Shown piece by piece: positions 43,247 through 51,882 of a stretch of DNA of 64,000 bases. The position numbers and the translations under genes are program-made. Source of the stretch: UBA7803 sp040219135 (GTDB lineage Bacteria > Pseudomonadota > Gammaproteobacteria > Pseudomonadales > Azotimanducaceae); assembly GCA_040219135.1 (NCBI GenBank), contig JAVJTA010000005.1:434001-498000 (forward strand). Direction: 5' to 3'. Numbering within the stretch: position 1 is the first letter of the stretch; each line of letters starts with the position of its first letter. The notes below the pieces were generated by a model. That model made no database searches. It was not told the origin of the DNA and worked only from the letters and a program-made list of their open reading frames with translations.

Positions 43247-43813
43247 ATGAAGCTCGCCATGATCTGGGCGATGACCCGCAACCGGGTCATCGGCCGCGAC
43301 AACGACCTGCCGTGGCACCTGCCGCTGGACATGAAGCACTTCATGACCACCACACGCGGCCACCCGGTCATCATGGGCCGACGCACCTTCGAGTCCATGG
43401 ACCGCAAGCCGTTGCCGCGGCGCACCAACATCGTCGTCACCCGCACGCCCGAGTACTCGGCGTCCGATTACACGGCGTCCGATTACCCGGCGTCCGACTA
43501 CACGGCGTCCGGCTACACGGCGTCCGGCATCCTGGTGGCGGCGGATCTGGGGACAGCGCTGGCGCTGGCGCGGAGGCAGTGCCAGGCGGACGGCGTCGAC
43601 GAAGCGTTCATCATCGGCGGGGCCAGGCTCTACGAAGCCGGCCTGGCGCTCGCCGATCGCCTCTACGTCACCGAGATCGATGCCGTACTCGACGGCGACA
43701 CCTTCTTCCCGGAGATCGACTGGCGCCGCTGGCGCCGGGTGCGCAGCGAGGCGCACCCGGCAGACGAGCGCCACGCCTACCCGTTCACGATCGCGGTGTT
43801 CGAGCGCGCGTAG
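43247..43813 (+). CDS. folA: Dihydrofolate reductase with an internal repeat insertion
   Basis: A 188-residue enzyme reducing dihydrofolate with NADPH. Recognisable segments: IWAMTRNRVIGRDNDLPWHLPLDMKHF (catalytic acid D28), HPVIMGRRTFES, RRTNIVVTRTPEY, then IIGGARLYE and LYVTEIDA. Bacterial DHFRs are about 160 residues; the excess is residues 70-94, five copies of a pentapeptide (Y-T/S/P-A-S-D/G) between the NIVVTR strand and the ILVA region, a surface loop in E. coli DHFR. The enzyme core is otherwise intact. It follows thyA; its last 37 bp overlap a convergent gene. Confidence 0.94.
   Translation: MKLAMIWAMTRNRVIGRDNDLPWHLPLDMKHFMTTTRGHPVIMGRRTFESMDRKPLPRRTNIVVTRTPEYSASDYTASDYPASDYTASGYTASGILVAADLGTALALARRQCQADGVDEAFIIGGARLYEAGLALADRLYVTEIDAVLDGDTFFPEIDWRRWRRVRSEAHPADERHAYPFTIAVFERA
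43454..43528 (+). repeat. Five-unit 15-bp tandem repeat inside folA
   Basis: Units start at 43454, 43469, 43484, 43499 and 43514, consensus TACACGGCGTCCGAT, differing at positions 4 and 13-15. Each adds one pentapeptide in frame. Divergence among units (D versus G ends) suggests stepwise duplication rather than a sequencing artefact. Confidence 0.95.
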
Positions 43814-44232
43814 TCCACCCAGCGGCCGTCGCAGGGCAGCTCGCGCCAGGAAACGGAAGGCAGGCGCGTGTCCGGCGGCAGCGGCGCCAGGCCGAGGATC
43901 GTCGGCCCACCGGCGTCCAAGCGCAGCAGCCAGGGAAGCGGCCGCGCGCGGCTGCGGGCGTGATCGATCTCCGCCGCGGCGCGTGCGGCGTCGCAGCTGC
44001 CGCGGCCGAGATCGTGGATCAGCCCGGCGGCATGTTCCGGCGCTAGCAGCGACATCCTCATGACCCGCTCGCGGCCGCGCCAGTCGAGCATCTCGAGCAG
44101 ATAGACGCGGCCGCAGAGGCGGCAGGACATCAGCGCGTCCGTGGGTCCGAGATGATCGTCGAGTACCAGGTCCGCGCGCAGCGGCCAGTCGCCGGGGCGG
44201 ACGTGTTCGCAGAGAGCCGAGTCGTCGGGCAC
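43777..44232 (-). CDS. Protein of unknown function
   Basis: A 151-residue protein I do not recognise. It starts at GTG (ending 44232) with a good CGGAGG 6 bp upstream, reading MPDDSALCEHVRPGDWPLRADL. A CxxC pair (SCRLCGRVYLLEMLDW, about residues 40-55) suggests a small metal or structural site; the rest is mixed alpha/beta with a C-terminal LPSVSWRELPCDGRWVDYAR. No signal peptide. The 3' end overlaps convergent folA by 37 bp. Codon use and GC match the neighbours, so it is probably a real gene. Confidence 0.6.
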   Translation of the reverse strand: MPDDSALCEHVRPGDWPLRADLVLDDHLGPTDALMSCRLCGRVYLLEMLDWRGRERVMRMSLLAPEHAAGLIHDLGRGSCDAARAAAEIDHARSRARPLPWLLRLDAGGPTILGLAPLPPDTRLPSVSWRELPCDGRWVDYARSNTAIVNG

Positions 44233-44302
44233 CGGCAGCCTCCGGTTGCATGTGGGGAAAACGTTGCCTAGCTTAAGCCGCCTCGATGCCTGGAAGCAGC
44301 AG

Positions 44303-46327
44303 ATGATCGACGCGAAGCGCCGCGGCTGGCGGGTCGTGGCATGGACGGCGCTGGTCGGCGCCGTGCTGGGGTGCACCAGCAGCGCGCCGGCCCCGGCCGG
44401 GGCCGGCGACCCGCTGCGCCGCATTGGCAACCTGGAAGTTCGCGGGGTGCCGCCGATCCCGGAGGCCCTGACAACGCGCATGCGGCAGTACCGCAACACC
44501 CGGGATGCCCGGTTCTCCGGCTGGCTCGGCGACGGCGTGCTGATCCTCACCCGCTTCGGCAGCACCGCGCAGCTGCATCGGGTGGACCGCCCGCTCGGCG
44601 CGCGCCGACAGCTCACCTTTTTCGCTGAACCGGTTGCGGAAGCGGTGGTACCGGCGGCGCCGCGGCCCGAGGGATTCGTGTACCTGCGCGACGTGGGCGG
44701 CTCGGAGTTCTACCAGCTCTTCTACCACGACCTCGCCAGCGGCGAGTTCCGCATGCTCACCGACGGACGCTCGCGTTACACCGAAGTGGTCTGGTCGGAT
44801 GCCGGTGACCGGCTTGCCTACACCACCACGCAGCGCAACGGCCGCGATTGGGACATTCACGTGCAGAACCTCGACGGCTCCGTCGAGGTTGCGCTCGAGA
44901 CCGACGGCGTCGGCTGGATCGTCCAGGACTTCGCCCCGGACGGAACCCGGCTGCTGGTATCGCGCTACGCCTCGATCAACGAATCCTATCTCTACGAGCT
45001 GTCTCTCGAGGACGGCGTGCTGGAGCCCCTGCTCGCTGCCGATCTGCGGGTCGCCATCGGTCGGGCGGCCTACGCCGGCGACGGCCGCAGCGTCCTGTTC
45101 ACGTCCGATCTCGGCGCCGAGTTCCTGCGTCTGCATCGCCTCGATCTGGCGAGTGGCGCGGTGACTGTGCTCACCGGTGACATCGCCTGGGACGTCGAGG
45201 ACTTCAGCGTGGCCCCGGATGGCGGCCACCTGGCGTTTACGGTGAACGAGGACGGCTACTCGCGGCTGTACGTCTGGCGCTTGCCGGAGGGTGCCCGGGT
45301 GGCGCTGCCGCCCCTGCCGGAAGGCGTGATCTCGGAGCTGATGTTTCACCCGGACGGCGATCGCATCGGCTTCTCCCTGTCCCTGCCTACCGCGCCGCGC
45401 GACGTCTATTCGGTGGACCTGAGCGCGCGCTCGATCTCGCGCTGGACCGAAAGCGAGGTCGGCGGGCTCGACCCGGACGGCTTCGTCACCCCGGAGCTGG
45501 TGGCCTATCCGACCTTCGACAGCGCCGACGGCCGGGAGTGGTTGGAACTCGCGCCGGCCGAGCGGGCGGGCGCGGTGCGGCGACGCATTCCCGCCTTCGT
45601 CTACCGCCCCGACGGCCCTGGCCCGCATCCGGTGTACCTGACCATCCACGGCGGCCCGGAGGCCCAGTACCGGCCGTATTTCTCCGCCGCGCTGCAGTAC
45701 TACGCCAGGGAACTGGGCATGGCGGTGGTGGTGCCCAACGTGCGCGGCTCCGCCGGCTACGGCAAGAGCTACCTGAAGCTAGACAACGGCATGCGGCGCG
45801 AGGATTCGGTGCGCGACATCGGCGCGCTGCTGGACTGGATCGCCGGGCAGCCGGACCTGGATGCACAGCGGGTGGTGGTGAGCGGCGGCTCCTACGGTGG
45901 CTACATGGTGCTGGCGGCGCTGGAGAAGTATTCGGATCGGATCGCTGCCGGCGTCGAGCGGGTGGGCATCAGCAATTTCGTCACGTTCCTCACCAGCACC
46001 GAGGATTACCGTCGTGACCTGCGCCGCGCCGAGTACGGCGACGAGCGCGATCCGGCGATGCGCGCCTTTCTCGAGCGCATTTCGCCGCTGAACAACGTCG
46101 ACCGGATCACGCGGCCGCTGCTCATCTTCCAGGGCGCCAACGACCCCCGGGTGCCGGCGGGGGAGAGCGCGCAGATCTATGCCGCCCTGGCCGGCCGCGG
46201 GGTGCCGGTGTGGTACGTGCTGGCCCTGGACGAAGGCCACGGCTTCCGCAAGAAGTCGAACAGCGACTATCAGGCGGCAGCCACCGTACTGTTCCTGCAG
46301 CGCTTCGCGCTGAACGGCACGCCCTGA
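44303..46327 (+). CDS. S9-family prolyl oligopeptidase, predicted lipoprotein
   Basis: A 674-residue peptidase with an N-terminal beta-propeller (WD/PD40-like repeats, about 60-400) and a C-terminal alpha/beta-hydrolase domain. Nucleophile S530 in GGSYGGYM, acid in GANDPRVP, His in DEGHGF. The N-terminus from ATG 44303 (MIDAKRRGWRVVAW) is a signal peptide ending in a lipobox AVLGC-T, so the protein should be lipidated by Lgt and anchored to a membrane. TGGAAG lies upstream of this start; an earlier ATG (44246) would put 19 residues before the signal. It probably trims oligopeptides in the periplasm. Confidence 0.88.
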   Translation: MIDAKRRGWRVVAWTALVGAVLGCTSSAPAPAGAGDPLRRIGNLEVRGVPPIPEALTTRMRQYRNTRDARFSGWLGDGVLILTRFGSTAQLHRVDRPLGARRQLTFFAEPVAEAVVPAAPRPEGFVYLRDVGGSEFYQLFYHDLASGEFRMLTDGRSRYTEVVWSDAGDRLAYTTTQRNGRDWDIHVQNLDGSVEVALETDGVGWIVQDFAPDGTRLLVSRYASINESYLYELSLEDGVLEPLLAADLRVAIGRAAYAGDGRSVLFTSDLGAEFLRLHRLDLASGAVTVLTGDIAWDVEDFSVAPDGGHLAFTVNEDGYSRLYVWRLPEGARVALPPLPEGVISELMFHPDGDRIGFSLSLPTAPRDVYSVDLSARSISRWTESEVGGLDPDGFVTPELVAYPTFDSADGREWLELAPAERAGAVRRRIPAFVYRPDGPGPHPVYLTIHGGPEAQYRPYFSAALQYYARELGMAVVVPNVRGSAGYGKSYLKLDNGMRREDSVRDIGALLDWIAGQPDLDAQRVVVSGGSYGGYMVLAALEKYSDRIAAGVERVGISNFVTFLTSTEDYRRDLRRAEYGDERDPAMRAFLERISPLNNVDRITRPLLIFQGANDPRVPAGESAQIYAALAGRGVPVWYVLALDEGHGFRKKSNSDYQAAATVLFLQRFALNGTP

Positions 46328-47389
46328 ATGGCCAGGTCCGCGGCAGCCGGCGCGCCGGTCAAGGTGGCGATCTGCGTCAACCCCATGTCCGGGCGCGATG
46401 TCCGTCGGCTGGCGGCGCGCGCCACCAACATGACCCACGAAGCCAAACGCGACATGGTCGCCCGGGTTGCGGCGGGGGCGGCCGCCTGCGGCGCCACGGA
46501 CCTGTACGTCACCCGGGAGCCGTTCCGCATTGCCGCCGCGGCGCTCGAGCACATGGAGCTCGATGCGCGGGTGCACGTGCTGACTCCGCGCATCCGCAAT
46601 TCGGCCGAAGACACCGAACTGGCGGTGCAGGCGTTCCTCGACGCCGGCTGCGAGACCCTGGTGTCGCTCGGCGGCGACGGCACCAACCGGGCGCTGGTCC
46701 GGGCACTCGGCAGCCGCGCGGAGCGGGTGCGCCTGATCCCGCTTTCCACCGGCACCAACAACGTCTTTCCCGTGCTCGTCGAGCCCACGGTGGCCGGCAT
46801 GGCGGCGGCGCTGGCGGCTTCCGGCGCGTTGCGGGGCGCGCCGGCGGATGCGCGGGTGGAGGCCCGCTGCAAGGTCATTCACGTCAGCGGCAGCGGACGC
46901 TACGGGCTGGCGGTGAGCGACGTGGGGCTGATCGACGCGGTGCTGCTGCGCCGCGATCACGTCGGCAATCTGCTGCCCTTCGATGCCGACCGCATCGACC
47001 GGCTGCTGCTGACCCGCGCGGAACCGGACGCCATCGGCATGTCGCCCATCGGCGGACTGCTGTATCCCGTCGACGCGCTGGCCGACCGCGGCCTGCTGGT
47101 GCAGATGGGTCCGGGCCGCCACTTCCAGGCGCCGCTGTCGCCGGGCTGGTTCCGCGAGGTCAGCGTGGCCGGCGCCACTCCCGTCGACCTGGGACAGACG
47201 GTGTCGTTTCCCGGCGAGGGCGTGCTCGCTCTGGACGGCGATCGCGACCACAAGATTCCCGCCGGGGCGGCCCTGTCTCTCGTCATCCGCCGCGACGGAC
47301 CCTGGGTGGTGGACGTGTCCGCCGCCATGCGCTGGGCGGTGGCGGACGGTATCATGCCGGACTCATCCGCCAGGCACGCAATCCCATGA
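46328..47389 (+). CDS. ATP-NAD kinase-like protein (AcoX/PpnK superfamily)
   Basis: A 353-residue protein with the diacylglycerol/NAD kinase fold. ICVNPMSGRDVRRLAARATN at the start and the nucleotide motif SLGGDGTNRAL are present, followed by a substrate region PLSTGTNNVFP. It belongs with the ATP-NAD kinase/AcoX-like group, not with standard NadK (about 290 residues). The activity is unproven. The start immediately follows the peptidase stop (TGAATG) and the end overlaps fabV by 4 bp (ATGA), so the three genes look co-translated. Confidence 0.78.
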   Translation: MARSAAAGAPVKVAICVNPMSGRDVRRLAARATNMTHEAKRDMVARVAAGAAACGATDLYVTREPFRIAAAALEHMELDARVHVLTPRIRNSAEDTELAVQAFLDAGCETLVSLGGDGTNRALVRALGSRAERVRLIPLSTGTNNVFPVLVEPTVAGMAAALAASGALRGAPADARVEARCKVIHVSGSGRYGLAVSDVGLIDAVLLRRDHVGNLLPFDADRIDRLLLTRAEPDAIGMSPIGGLLYPVDALADRGLLVQMGPGRHFQAPLSPGWFREVSVAGATPVDLGQTVSFPGEGVLALDGDRDHKIPAGAALSLVIRRDGPWVVDVSAAMRWAVADGIMPDSSARHAIP

Positions 47390-48573
47390 TCGTGAAGCCC
47401 AGAATCCGCGGTTTCATCTGCACCACGGCCCATCCCGCCGGCTGCGCCGCCCACGTGCGCGAGCAGATCGACTACGTGCGCGAACGCGGCGCCGTGGACA
47501 CCGGGGCGAAGAAAGTCCTGGTGATCGGAGCCTCCGGCGGCTACGGCCTGGCGTCGCGCATCGTCGCCGCGTTCGGCGGCGGCGCGGACACCCTCGGCGT
47601 GTCCTTCGAAAAGGCGCCCACGGCGACCAAGACCGCCACCGCCGGCTGGTACAACAACATCGCCTTCGAGGAAGCGGCGGCGGAAGCCGGCCTGTACGCC
47701 AGCACCCTGGACGGCGACGCCTATTCCGATGCCATGAAAGCCCGGGTGGTGGACGCCGTCCGCGCGGATCTGGGTCAGCTGGATCTGCTGGTGTACAGCC
47801 TCGCCTCGCCGGTGCGTCAGCATCCCAAGACCGGGGAACTGCACCGCTCGGCGATCAAGCCCCTCGGCGAACCCGTGCACATCAAGACGCTGAACGTCGA
47901 TCGGGGCGAGGTCCACGACATCGACCTGGAGCCCGCCAGCGAAGAGGAGACCCGCAACACCGTGGCGGTGATGGGGGGCGAGGACTGGGAGATGTGGACC
48001 GACGCGCTCGCCGACGCCGGGGTGCTGGCCTCTGGATTCCGCACCCTGGCGTTCACCTACATCGGCAGCGAGCTGACCTGGCCCATCTACTGGAAGGGCA
48101 CCCTGGGCAAGGCCAAGGAAGATCTGGATAGGGCCGCCCGTGCCATCCGGACGCGGCTCTCCGCCCTCGACGGCGACGCCCGGGTGGCGACGCTGAAGGC
48201 CATCGTCAGCCAGGCCAGCTCCGCCATTCCCGTCGTGCCGCTGTACGCGTCGCTGCTGTTCCGGGTGATGAAGGAGCAGGGCAACCACGAGGACACCATC
48301 AGCCACATCTATAGGCTGTTCGCCGAGCAGCTCGCCCGCGGGGCGACGCTGAACCTGGATGATGAGGGCCGCATCCGCGTCGACGACGTGGAACTGTCCG
48401 ATCCGGTGCAGGACGAAGTCCGCCGCCGCTGGCCGCTGGTCACCACCGGGAATCTCGACGCGCTGGCCGATCTGCCTGGGTTCCGCGAGGACTTCCTGAA
48501 GATCTTCGGCTTCGGCATCGATGGCGTCGACTACGATGCGGAACAGGATCCGACCCTGGGTCGGGCGATCTGA
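47386..48573 (+). CDS. fabV: Trans-2-enoyl-ACP reductase FabV
   Basis: A 395-residue NADH-dependent enoyl reductase finishing each fatty acid elongation cycle. Begins MIVKPRIRGFICTTAHPAGC as FabV does; Rossmann VLVIGASGGYGLASRI; catalytic Y-x8-K in YWKGTLGKAK; QASSAIPVVPLY. FabV is the triclosan-insensitive alternative to FabI. ATG 47386 overlaps the kinase-like gene's stop. No other fab genes are near. Confidence 0.95.
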   Translation: MIVKPRIRGFICTTAHPAGCAAHVREQIDYVRERGAVDTGAKKVLVIGASGGYGLASRIVAAFGGGADTLGVSFEKAPTATKTATAGWYNNIAFEEAAAEAGLYASTLDGDAYSDAMKARVVDAVRADLGQLDLLVYSLASPVRQHPKTGELHRSAIKPLGEPVHIKTLNVDRGEVHDIDLEPASEEETRNTVAVMGGEDWEMWTDALADAGVLASGFRTLAFTYIGSELTWPIYWKGTLGKAKEDLDRAARAIRTRLSALDGDARVATLKAIVSQASSAIPVVPLYASLLFRVMKEQGNHEDTISHIYRLFAEQLARGATLNLDDEGRIRVDDVELSDPVQDEVRRRWPLVTTGNLDALADLPGFREDFLKIFGFGIDGVDYDAEQDPTLGRAI

Positions 48574-48656
48574 GCGCGCGCCGCAGCGGCATCCGCTGAT
48601 CCCCGCGCCCGCTCCGGGCGCACGACGTCCGTCCGGGTGCGGAGCATGCTCGGCGC

Positions 48657-49931
48657 ATGCGGGGCCAACGACTCCATCCACGTACGCGGCCATTCCGCTA
48701 CCTCGGCTTCTGGCTGGCGGCCGCCGCGCTGACCCTGGCCGGCAGCGCGGGCCGCGATGCCTGGCCGCGGCTGGCGGTCATCGGTTTCTGCTGTTGCTGG
48801 CCGCCGCTGGCCGATCGCCTGCGCGGCTGCTGGCCGGAGCCCCCGGCGCCGGGCCGGGTTGCGGCCGCCGAGATCGACCGTCGCCTGTACGTCGCCGAGT
48901 GCGCCGGCGTCGCGCTGCTGTTCGCCTGGGCCTGGGTGCCCATTCTCCTCGGCATCGCCGCGGCGCTGTGTCTGCTTGCCGGCGCCAGCGCCCTGGGCGG
49001 CTGGCGACTGCTGCTGCCGTCCCTGCTGGCGCTGGCCGCTGGCCTCGCTCCGGGTCTGTGGCTGGCGCCGCACCCCGACCTGGACGCGGTTCGCGCCGCG
49101 GACGCGCTGGCGCTGCTGCTGATCGTCGGTTTCACCCTGGCGCTTGCTCAACTGGCCTTCGTGCAGGCCCGGCGCCTGCACGCCCAGCGCCTCGCTCTGG
49201 CCGCCCGGTCGGCGGCGCTGGAACGACTGAACGGGCGCATGCAGCGCTACCTGCCGCCGAGCCTGCGCGACCGTCTCGCCCGGGCGCCGGAGACGCCGTG
49301 CCGCTGGGAGCGCTGCTGGGTCACCGTGGTGTTCGTCGATCTGGTCGGATTCACCGAGCTCGCGGAACGTCTCCAAGCGGAACCCCTCGCCGGCCTGCTC
49401 GACGACTACCTGGGGGCCGTCATCCCGGCGGCGGAGGCACGCCGGGGCGAGGTGTCGAAGGTCATGGGCGACGGCCTGCTGGTCGCCTTCGGGCTCGGCG
49501 ATGATCTCGACCGCCGCGGCCGGGCCGCCGCTGCGCTGGCTTTCTGCCGCGACGTGCCGTTGGCGCTCGAGCGACTGGCGCTGCGCTGGCGCCAGCGCGG
49601 TGAGCCGGTGACCCTGGGCATACGCGCCGGGGTCGCCAGCGGCTACTGCACCCTGGGCGACCGCGGCGGCGCCGACCGCCTGGATTTCACTCTGCTCGGC
49701 ACGCCGGTGAATCTGGCGAGCCGGCTGCAGGGCCATGCCGCGGCGGATGCGGCGCTGCTCGACGCGGCCACTGCCGCCCTCGCCGGGCCGAGCGCGCGGC
49801 TCGGGGCGCCACGCTCGCTGGCGCTGAAAGGTCTGGGGGAGCTGCCGGTGTATCCGTGGTCGCTGAATGGCGCCCGAGTTGACCCGACCGCCCCGTCTGC
49901 TATCGTGCCGGCGCCTCACTGCGGTGAATAA
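48657..49931 (+). CDS. Membrane-anchored class III adenylate/guanylate cyclase
   Basis: A 424-residue protein with about five to six N-terminal hydrophobic helices (17-170), a short helical linker and a class III cyclase domain (about 220-390). The first metal Asp is in VVFVDLVGFTEL, the second in KVMGDGLLVAFG, and the transition-state Asn/Arg are in TPVNLASRL. The Lys of SKVMGDG favours ATP, so cAMP is the likely product. cAMP acts with Vfr and the Pil-Chp system in pseudomonads, a possible link to the first operon. No separate sensor domain is seen beyond the helices. Confidence 0.87.
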   Translation: MRGQRLHPRTRPFRYLGFWLAAAALTLAGSAGRDAWPRLAVIGFCCCWPPLADRLRGCWPEPPAPGRVAAAEIDRRLYVAECAGVALLFAWAWVPILLGIAAALCLLAGASALGGWRLLLPSLLALAAGLAPGLWLAPHPDLDAVRAADALALLLIVGFTLALAQLAFVQARRLHAQRLALAARSAALERLNGRMQRYLPPSLRDRLARAPETPCRWERCWVTVVFVDLVGFTELAERLQAEPLAGLLDDYLGAVIPAAEARRGEVSKVMGDGLLVAFGLGDDLDRRGRAAAALAFCRDVPLALERLALRWRQRGEPVTLGIRAGVASGYCTLGDRGGADRLDFTLLGTPVNLASRLQGHAAADAALLDAATAALAGPSARLGAPRSLALKGLGELPVYPWSLNGARVDPTAPSAIVPAPHCGE

Positions 49932-49940
49932 GAGACGTCG

Positions 49941-50963
49941 ATGGACAAGGTGTTCCTCAGGGCCTGCCGCGGTGAGCCCACTGCGTACACGCCGATCTGG
50001 CTGAACCGTCAGGCCGGCCGCTACATGCCCGAGTACCATCAGGTGAAGGGCTCGACGCCGAGCCTCGACTTCTTCAAGAATCCGGAACTCGCCGCCCGGG
50101 CCACGCTCGACGCTCAGCGCATTCTCGGGGTCGACGCGGCCATCATGTTTGCCGACCTGCTGCCGATCATGGAGCCCATGGGGCTCGAACTCGACTACAA
50201 GGCCGGCGTGGGTCCGGTGTTCGCCAACCCGGTGCGCTCGGCGCGGGACGTGGATCAGCTGCGGGTGGCGGCGGCTGAGGAGGCAACGCCCTACATCGCC
50301 GAGACGGTGCGCAACATCCGCGGCGGGCTGCCGCCGGAGATCGCCCTGATCGGCTTTGCCGGCGCCCCGTTCACGCTTGCCTCCTACGCCATCGAAGGCA
50401 AAGGCTCGCGCAACTACATCTACGTGAAGAAGCTCATGTACGAGGCCCCGGAAATCTGGGAGCAGCTCATGAGCAAGCTGGTGAACCAGGTATCGAGCTA
50501 TCTGTCGCTGCAGATCGACAGCGGCGTCGAAGCGGTGCAGCTGTTCGACACCTGGGTGGGCTGCCTCTCGGTGGGCGACTTCCGGCGCTACGTGCTCCCC
50601 CATCTCAAGCAGCTCATCGACAACCTGCGCGGCCGCGTGCCGATCATCTACTTCGGCACCGGCAACGGCCACCTGCTGGCCGACACGGTCAGCGCGGGCC
50701 CCGACGTGCTGGCCCTGGACTGGCGGGTGCCGCTGGGCGCGACGTGGGACGCCCTCGGCGTGCGCGCGGTGCAGGGCAATCTCGACCCCATCGTGCTCTG
50801 CGCCGATCAGGCGACGGTCGCCCGGGAGTCCCGCGAGGTCCTCGATGAGGCCGGCGGTCGCCCGGGCCACATCTTCAATCTCGGCCACGGCATCGTGCCG
50901 GAAACGCCCGTCGACAACGTCCGCTTTCTGGTGGATTTCGTGCATGAGCAATCGGCCCGCTGA
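49941..50963 (+). CDS. hemE: Uroporphyrinogen decarboxylase HemE
   Basis: A 340-residue enzyme converting uroporphyrinogen III to coproporphyrinogen III in haem synthesis. Signature RQAGRYMPEY (active-site Arg), AIMFADLLPIMEPMGL (catalytic Asp), GFAGAPFTLASY and GNGHLL. The internal wording, for example FFKNPELAARATLDAQRILGVDAAI and VGPVFANPVRSARDVDQL, is closer by memory to deltaproteobacterial-type HemE than to E. coli. Starts 9 bp after the cyclase stop; last 20 bp overlap the next gene. Confidence 0.93.
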   Translation: MDKVFLRACRGEPTAYTPIWLNRQAGRYMPEYHQVKGSTPSLDFFKNPELAARATLDAQRILGVDAAIMFADLLPIMEPMGLELDYKAGVGPVFANPVRSARDVDQLRVAAAEEATPYIAETVRNIRGGLPPEIALIGFAGAPFTLASYAIEGKGSRNYIYVKKLMYEAPEIWEQLMSKLVNQVSSYLSLQIDSGVEAVQLFDTWVGCLSVGDFRRYVLPHLKQLIDNLRGRVPIIYFGTGNGHLLADTVSAGPDVLALDWRVPLGATWDALGVRAVQGNLDPIVLCADQATVARESREVLDEAGGRPGHIFNLGHGIVPETPVDNVRFLVDFVHEQSAR

Positions 50964-51384
50964 CGGCTATGCCGCCTGGACGGAGGCCGGCGACCGGGTC
51001 TCGGCACTGTGCCTGCGGATGGGCTTCTGGGTTCCCCTGCTGCTGTGCACCTGGCTGGCGCTGACGCCGAGCCCGCCGGAATCGGTGTTCCGGGTCAGTG
51101 ACATCCTCCTGCATGGCTTTGCCTTCGCCTACCTGACCTTCGCCCTCGGCCTCGCGCACGGCAGCCTGAGGCCTTGGGCCGTCGTAGCCTGGATGCTCGG
51201 CTACGGGGTCCTCATCGAGCTGGTGCAGAGCTTCGAGCCGTCGCGGGCGGCGGAGCTCAAAGATCTGCTGGTGGACTGCGCGGGCATCGCCGTCGGGCTG
51301 CTGCTGTTGATCGCGTTCGGCGCGTGGAGCCGACGGCTGCTGCGTTCGCTGATCGGGCTGGCTCTGCCCGTCGCCCGCGACTGA
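50944..51384 (+). CDS. VanZ-like membrane protein
   Basis: A 146-residue protein with three to four transmembrane helices (about 24-42, 50-70, 78-95, 105-125). SDILLHGFAFAYLTFALGL and YGVLIELVQSFEPSRAAELKDLLVDCAGIAVG match the VanZ-like family (the conserved D-x2-x-N/C-x2-G loop). VanZ gives low-level teicoplanin resistance in enterococci; most homologues are uncharacterised. Start ATG 50944 overlaps the end of hemE. Confidence 0.82.
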   Translation: MSNRPADGYAAWTEAGDRVSALCLRMGFWVPLLLCTWLALTPSPPESVFRVSDILLHGFAFAYLTFALGLAHGSLRPWAVVAWMLGYGVLIELVQSFEPSRAAELKDLLVDCAGIAVGLLLLIAFGAWSRRLLRSLIGLALPVARD

Positions 51385-51385
51385 C

Positions 51386-51820
51386 TCAGCGCGCGAACAG
51401 CTGCCCGGGAATGTCGGCGAAGGACTTGAACTCCAGCGCGTTGCCGCTCGGGTCGAGGAAGAACAGGGTGGCCTGTTCGCCCGCTTGGCCGCGAAAGCGC
51501 ACGCGCGGTTCGATCACGAACTCGACGCCGGCCAGCCGCAGCCGTTGCGCCAGTGCCTCCCAGTCCGGCATTTCCAGCACCACGCCGAAGTGGGGCACCG
51601 GTACCTGATCCCCGTCCACGGGGTTGTGGTGAATGCCGCCGCCGTCTTCCGGGCCGGCATCCGGCGCCAGATGGCACACCAGCTGGTGTCCGTACAGATC
51701 GAAGTCGACCCAGGTCTCGGCGCTGCGGCCCTCGGGACAACCCAGCAGCTCGCCGTAGAAGGCTCGCGACTCGGCGATGTCGCGCACCCTGATGGCCAGA
51801 TGAAACGGTGTCGGGGGCAT
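51386..51820 (-). CDS. VOC (glyoxalase/dioxygenase) family protein
   Basis: A 144-residue protein with two beta-alpha-beta3 modules: FHLAIRVRDIAESRAFYGELLG (first metal His) and HFGVVLEMPDWEALAQRL, ending FFLDPSGNALEFKSF (metal Glu). The layout suits glyoxalase/dioxygenase-type enzymes; the substrate is unknown. Converges on the VanZ-like gene with one base between stops. A near-perfect 14-bp duplication (CCGTGGCCCGGCCT) lies just upstream of its start at 51832-51859. Confidence 0.82.
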   Translation of the reverse strand: MPPTPFHLAIRVRDIAESRAFYGELLGCPEGRSAETWVDFDLYGHQLVCHLAPDAGPEDGGGIHHNPVDGDQVPVPHFGVVLEMPDWEALAQRLRLAGVEFVIEPRVRFRGQAGEQATLFFLDPSGNALEFKSFADIPGQLFAR

Positions 51821-51882
51821 GGTCGTTCTCCGTGGCCCGGCCTCCGTGGCCCGGCCGCTTTCCCTGCCGGCCGGCTTGATTT

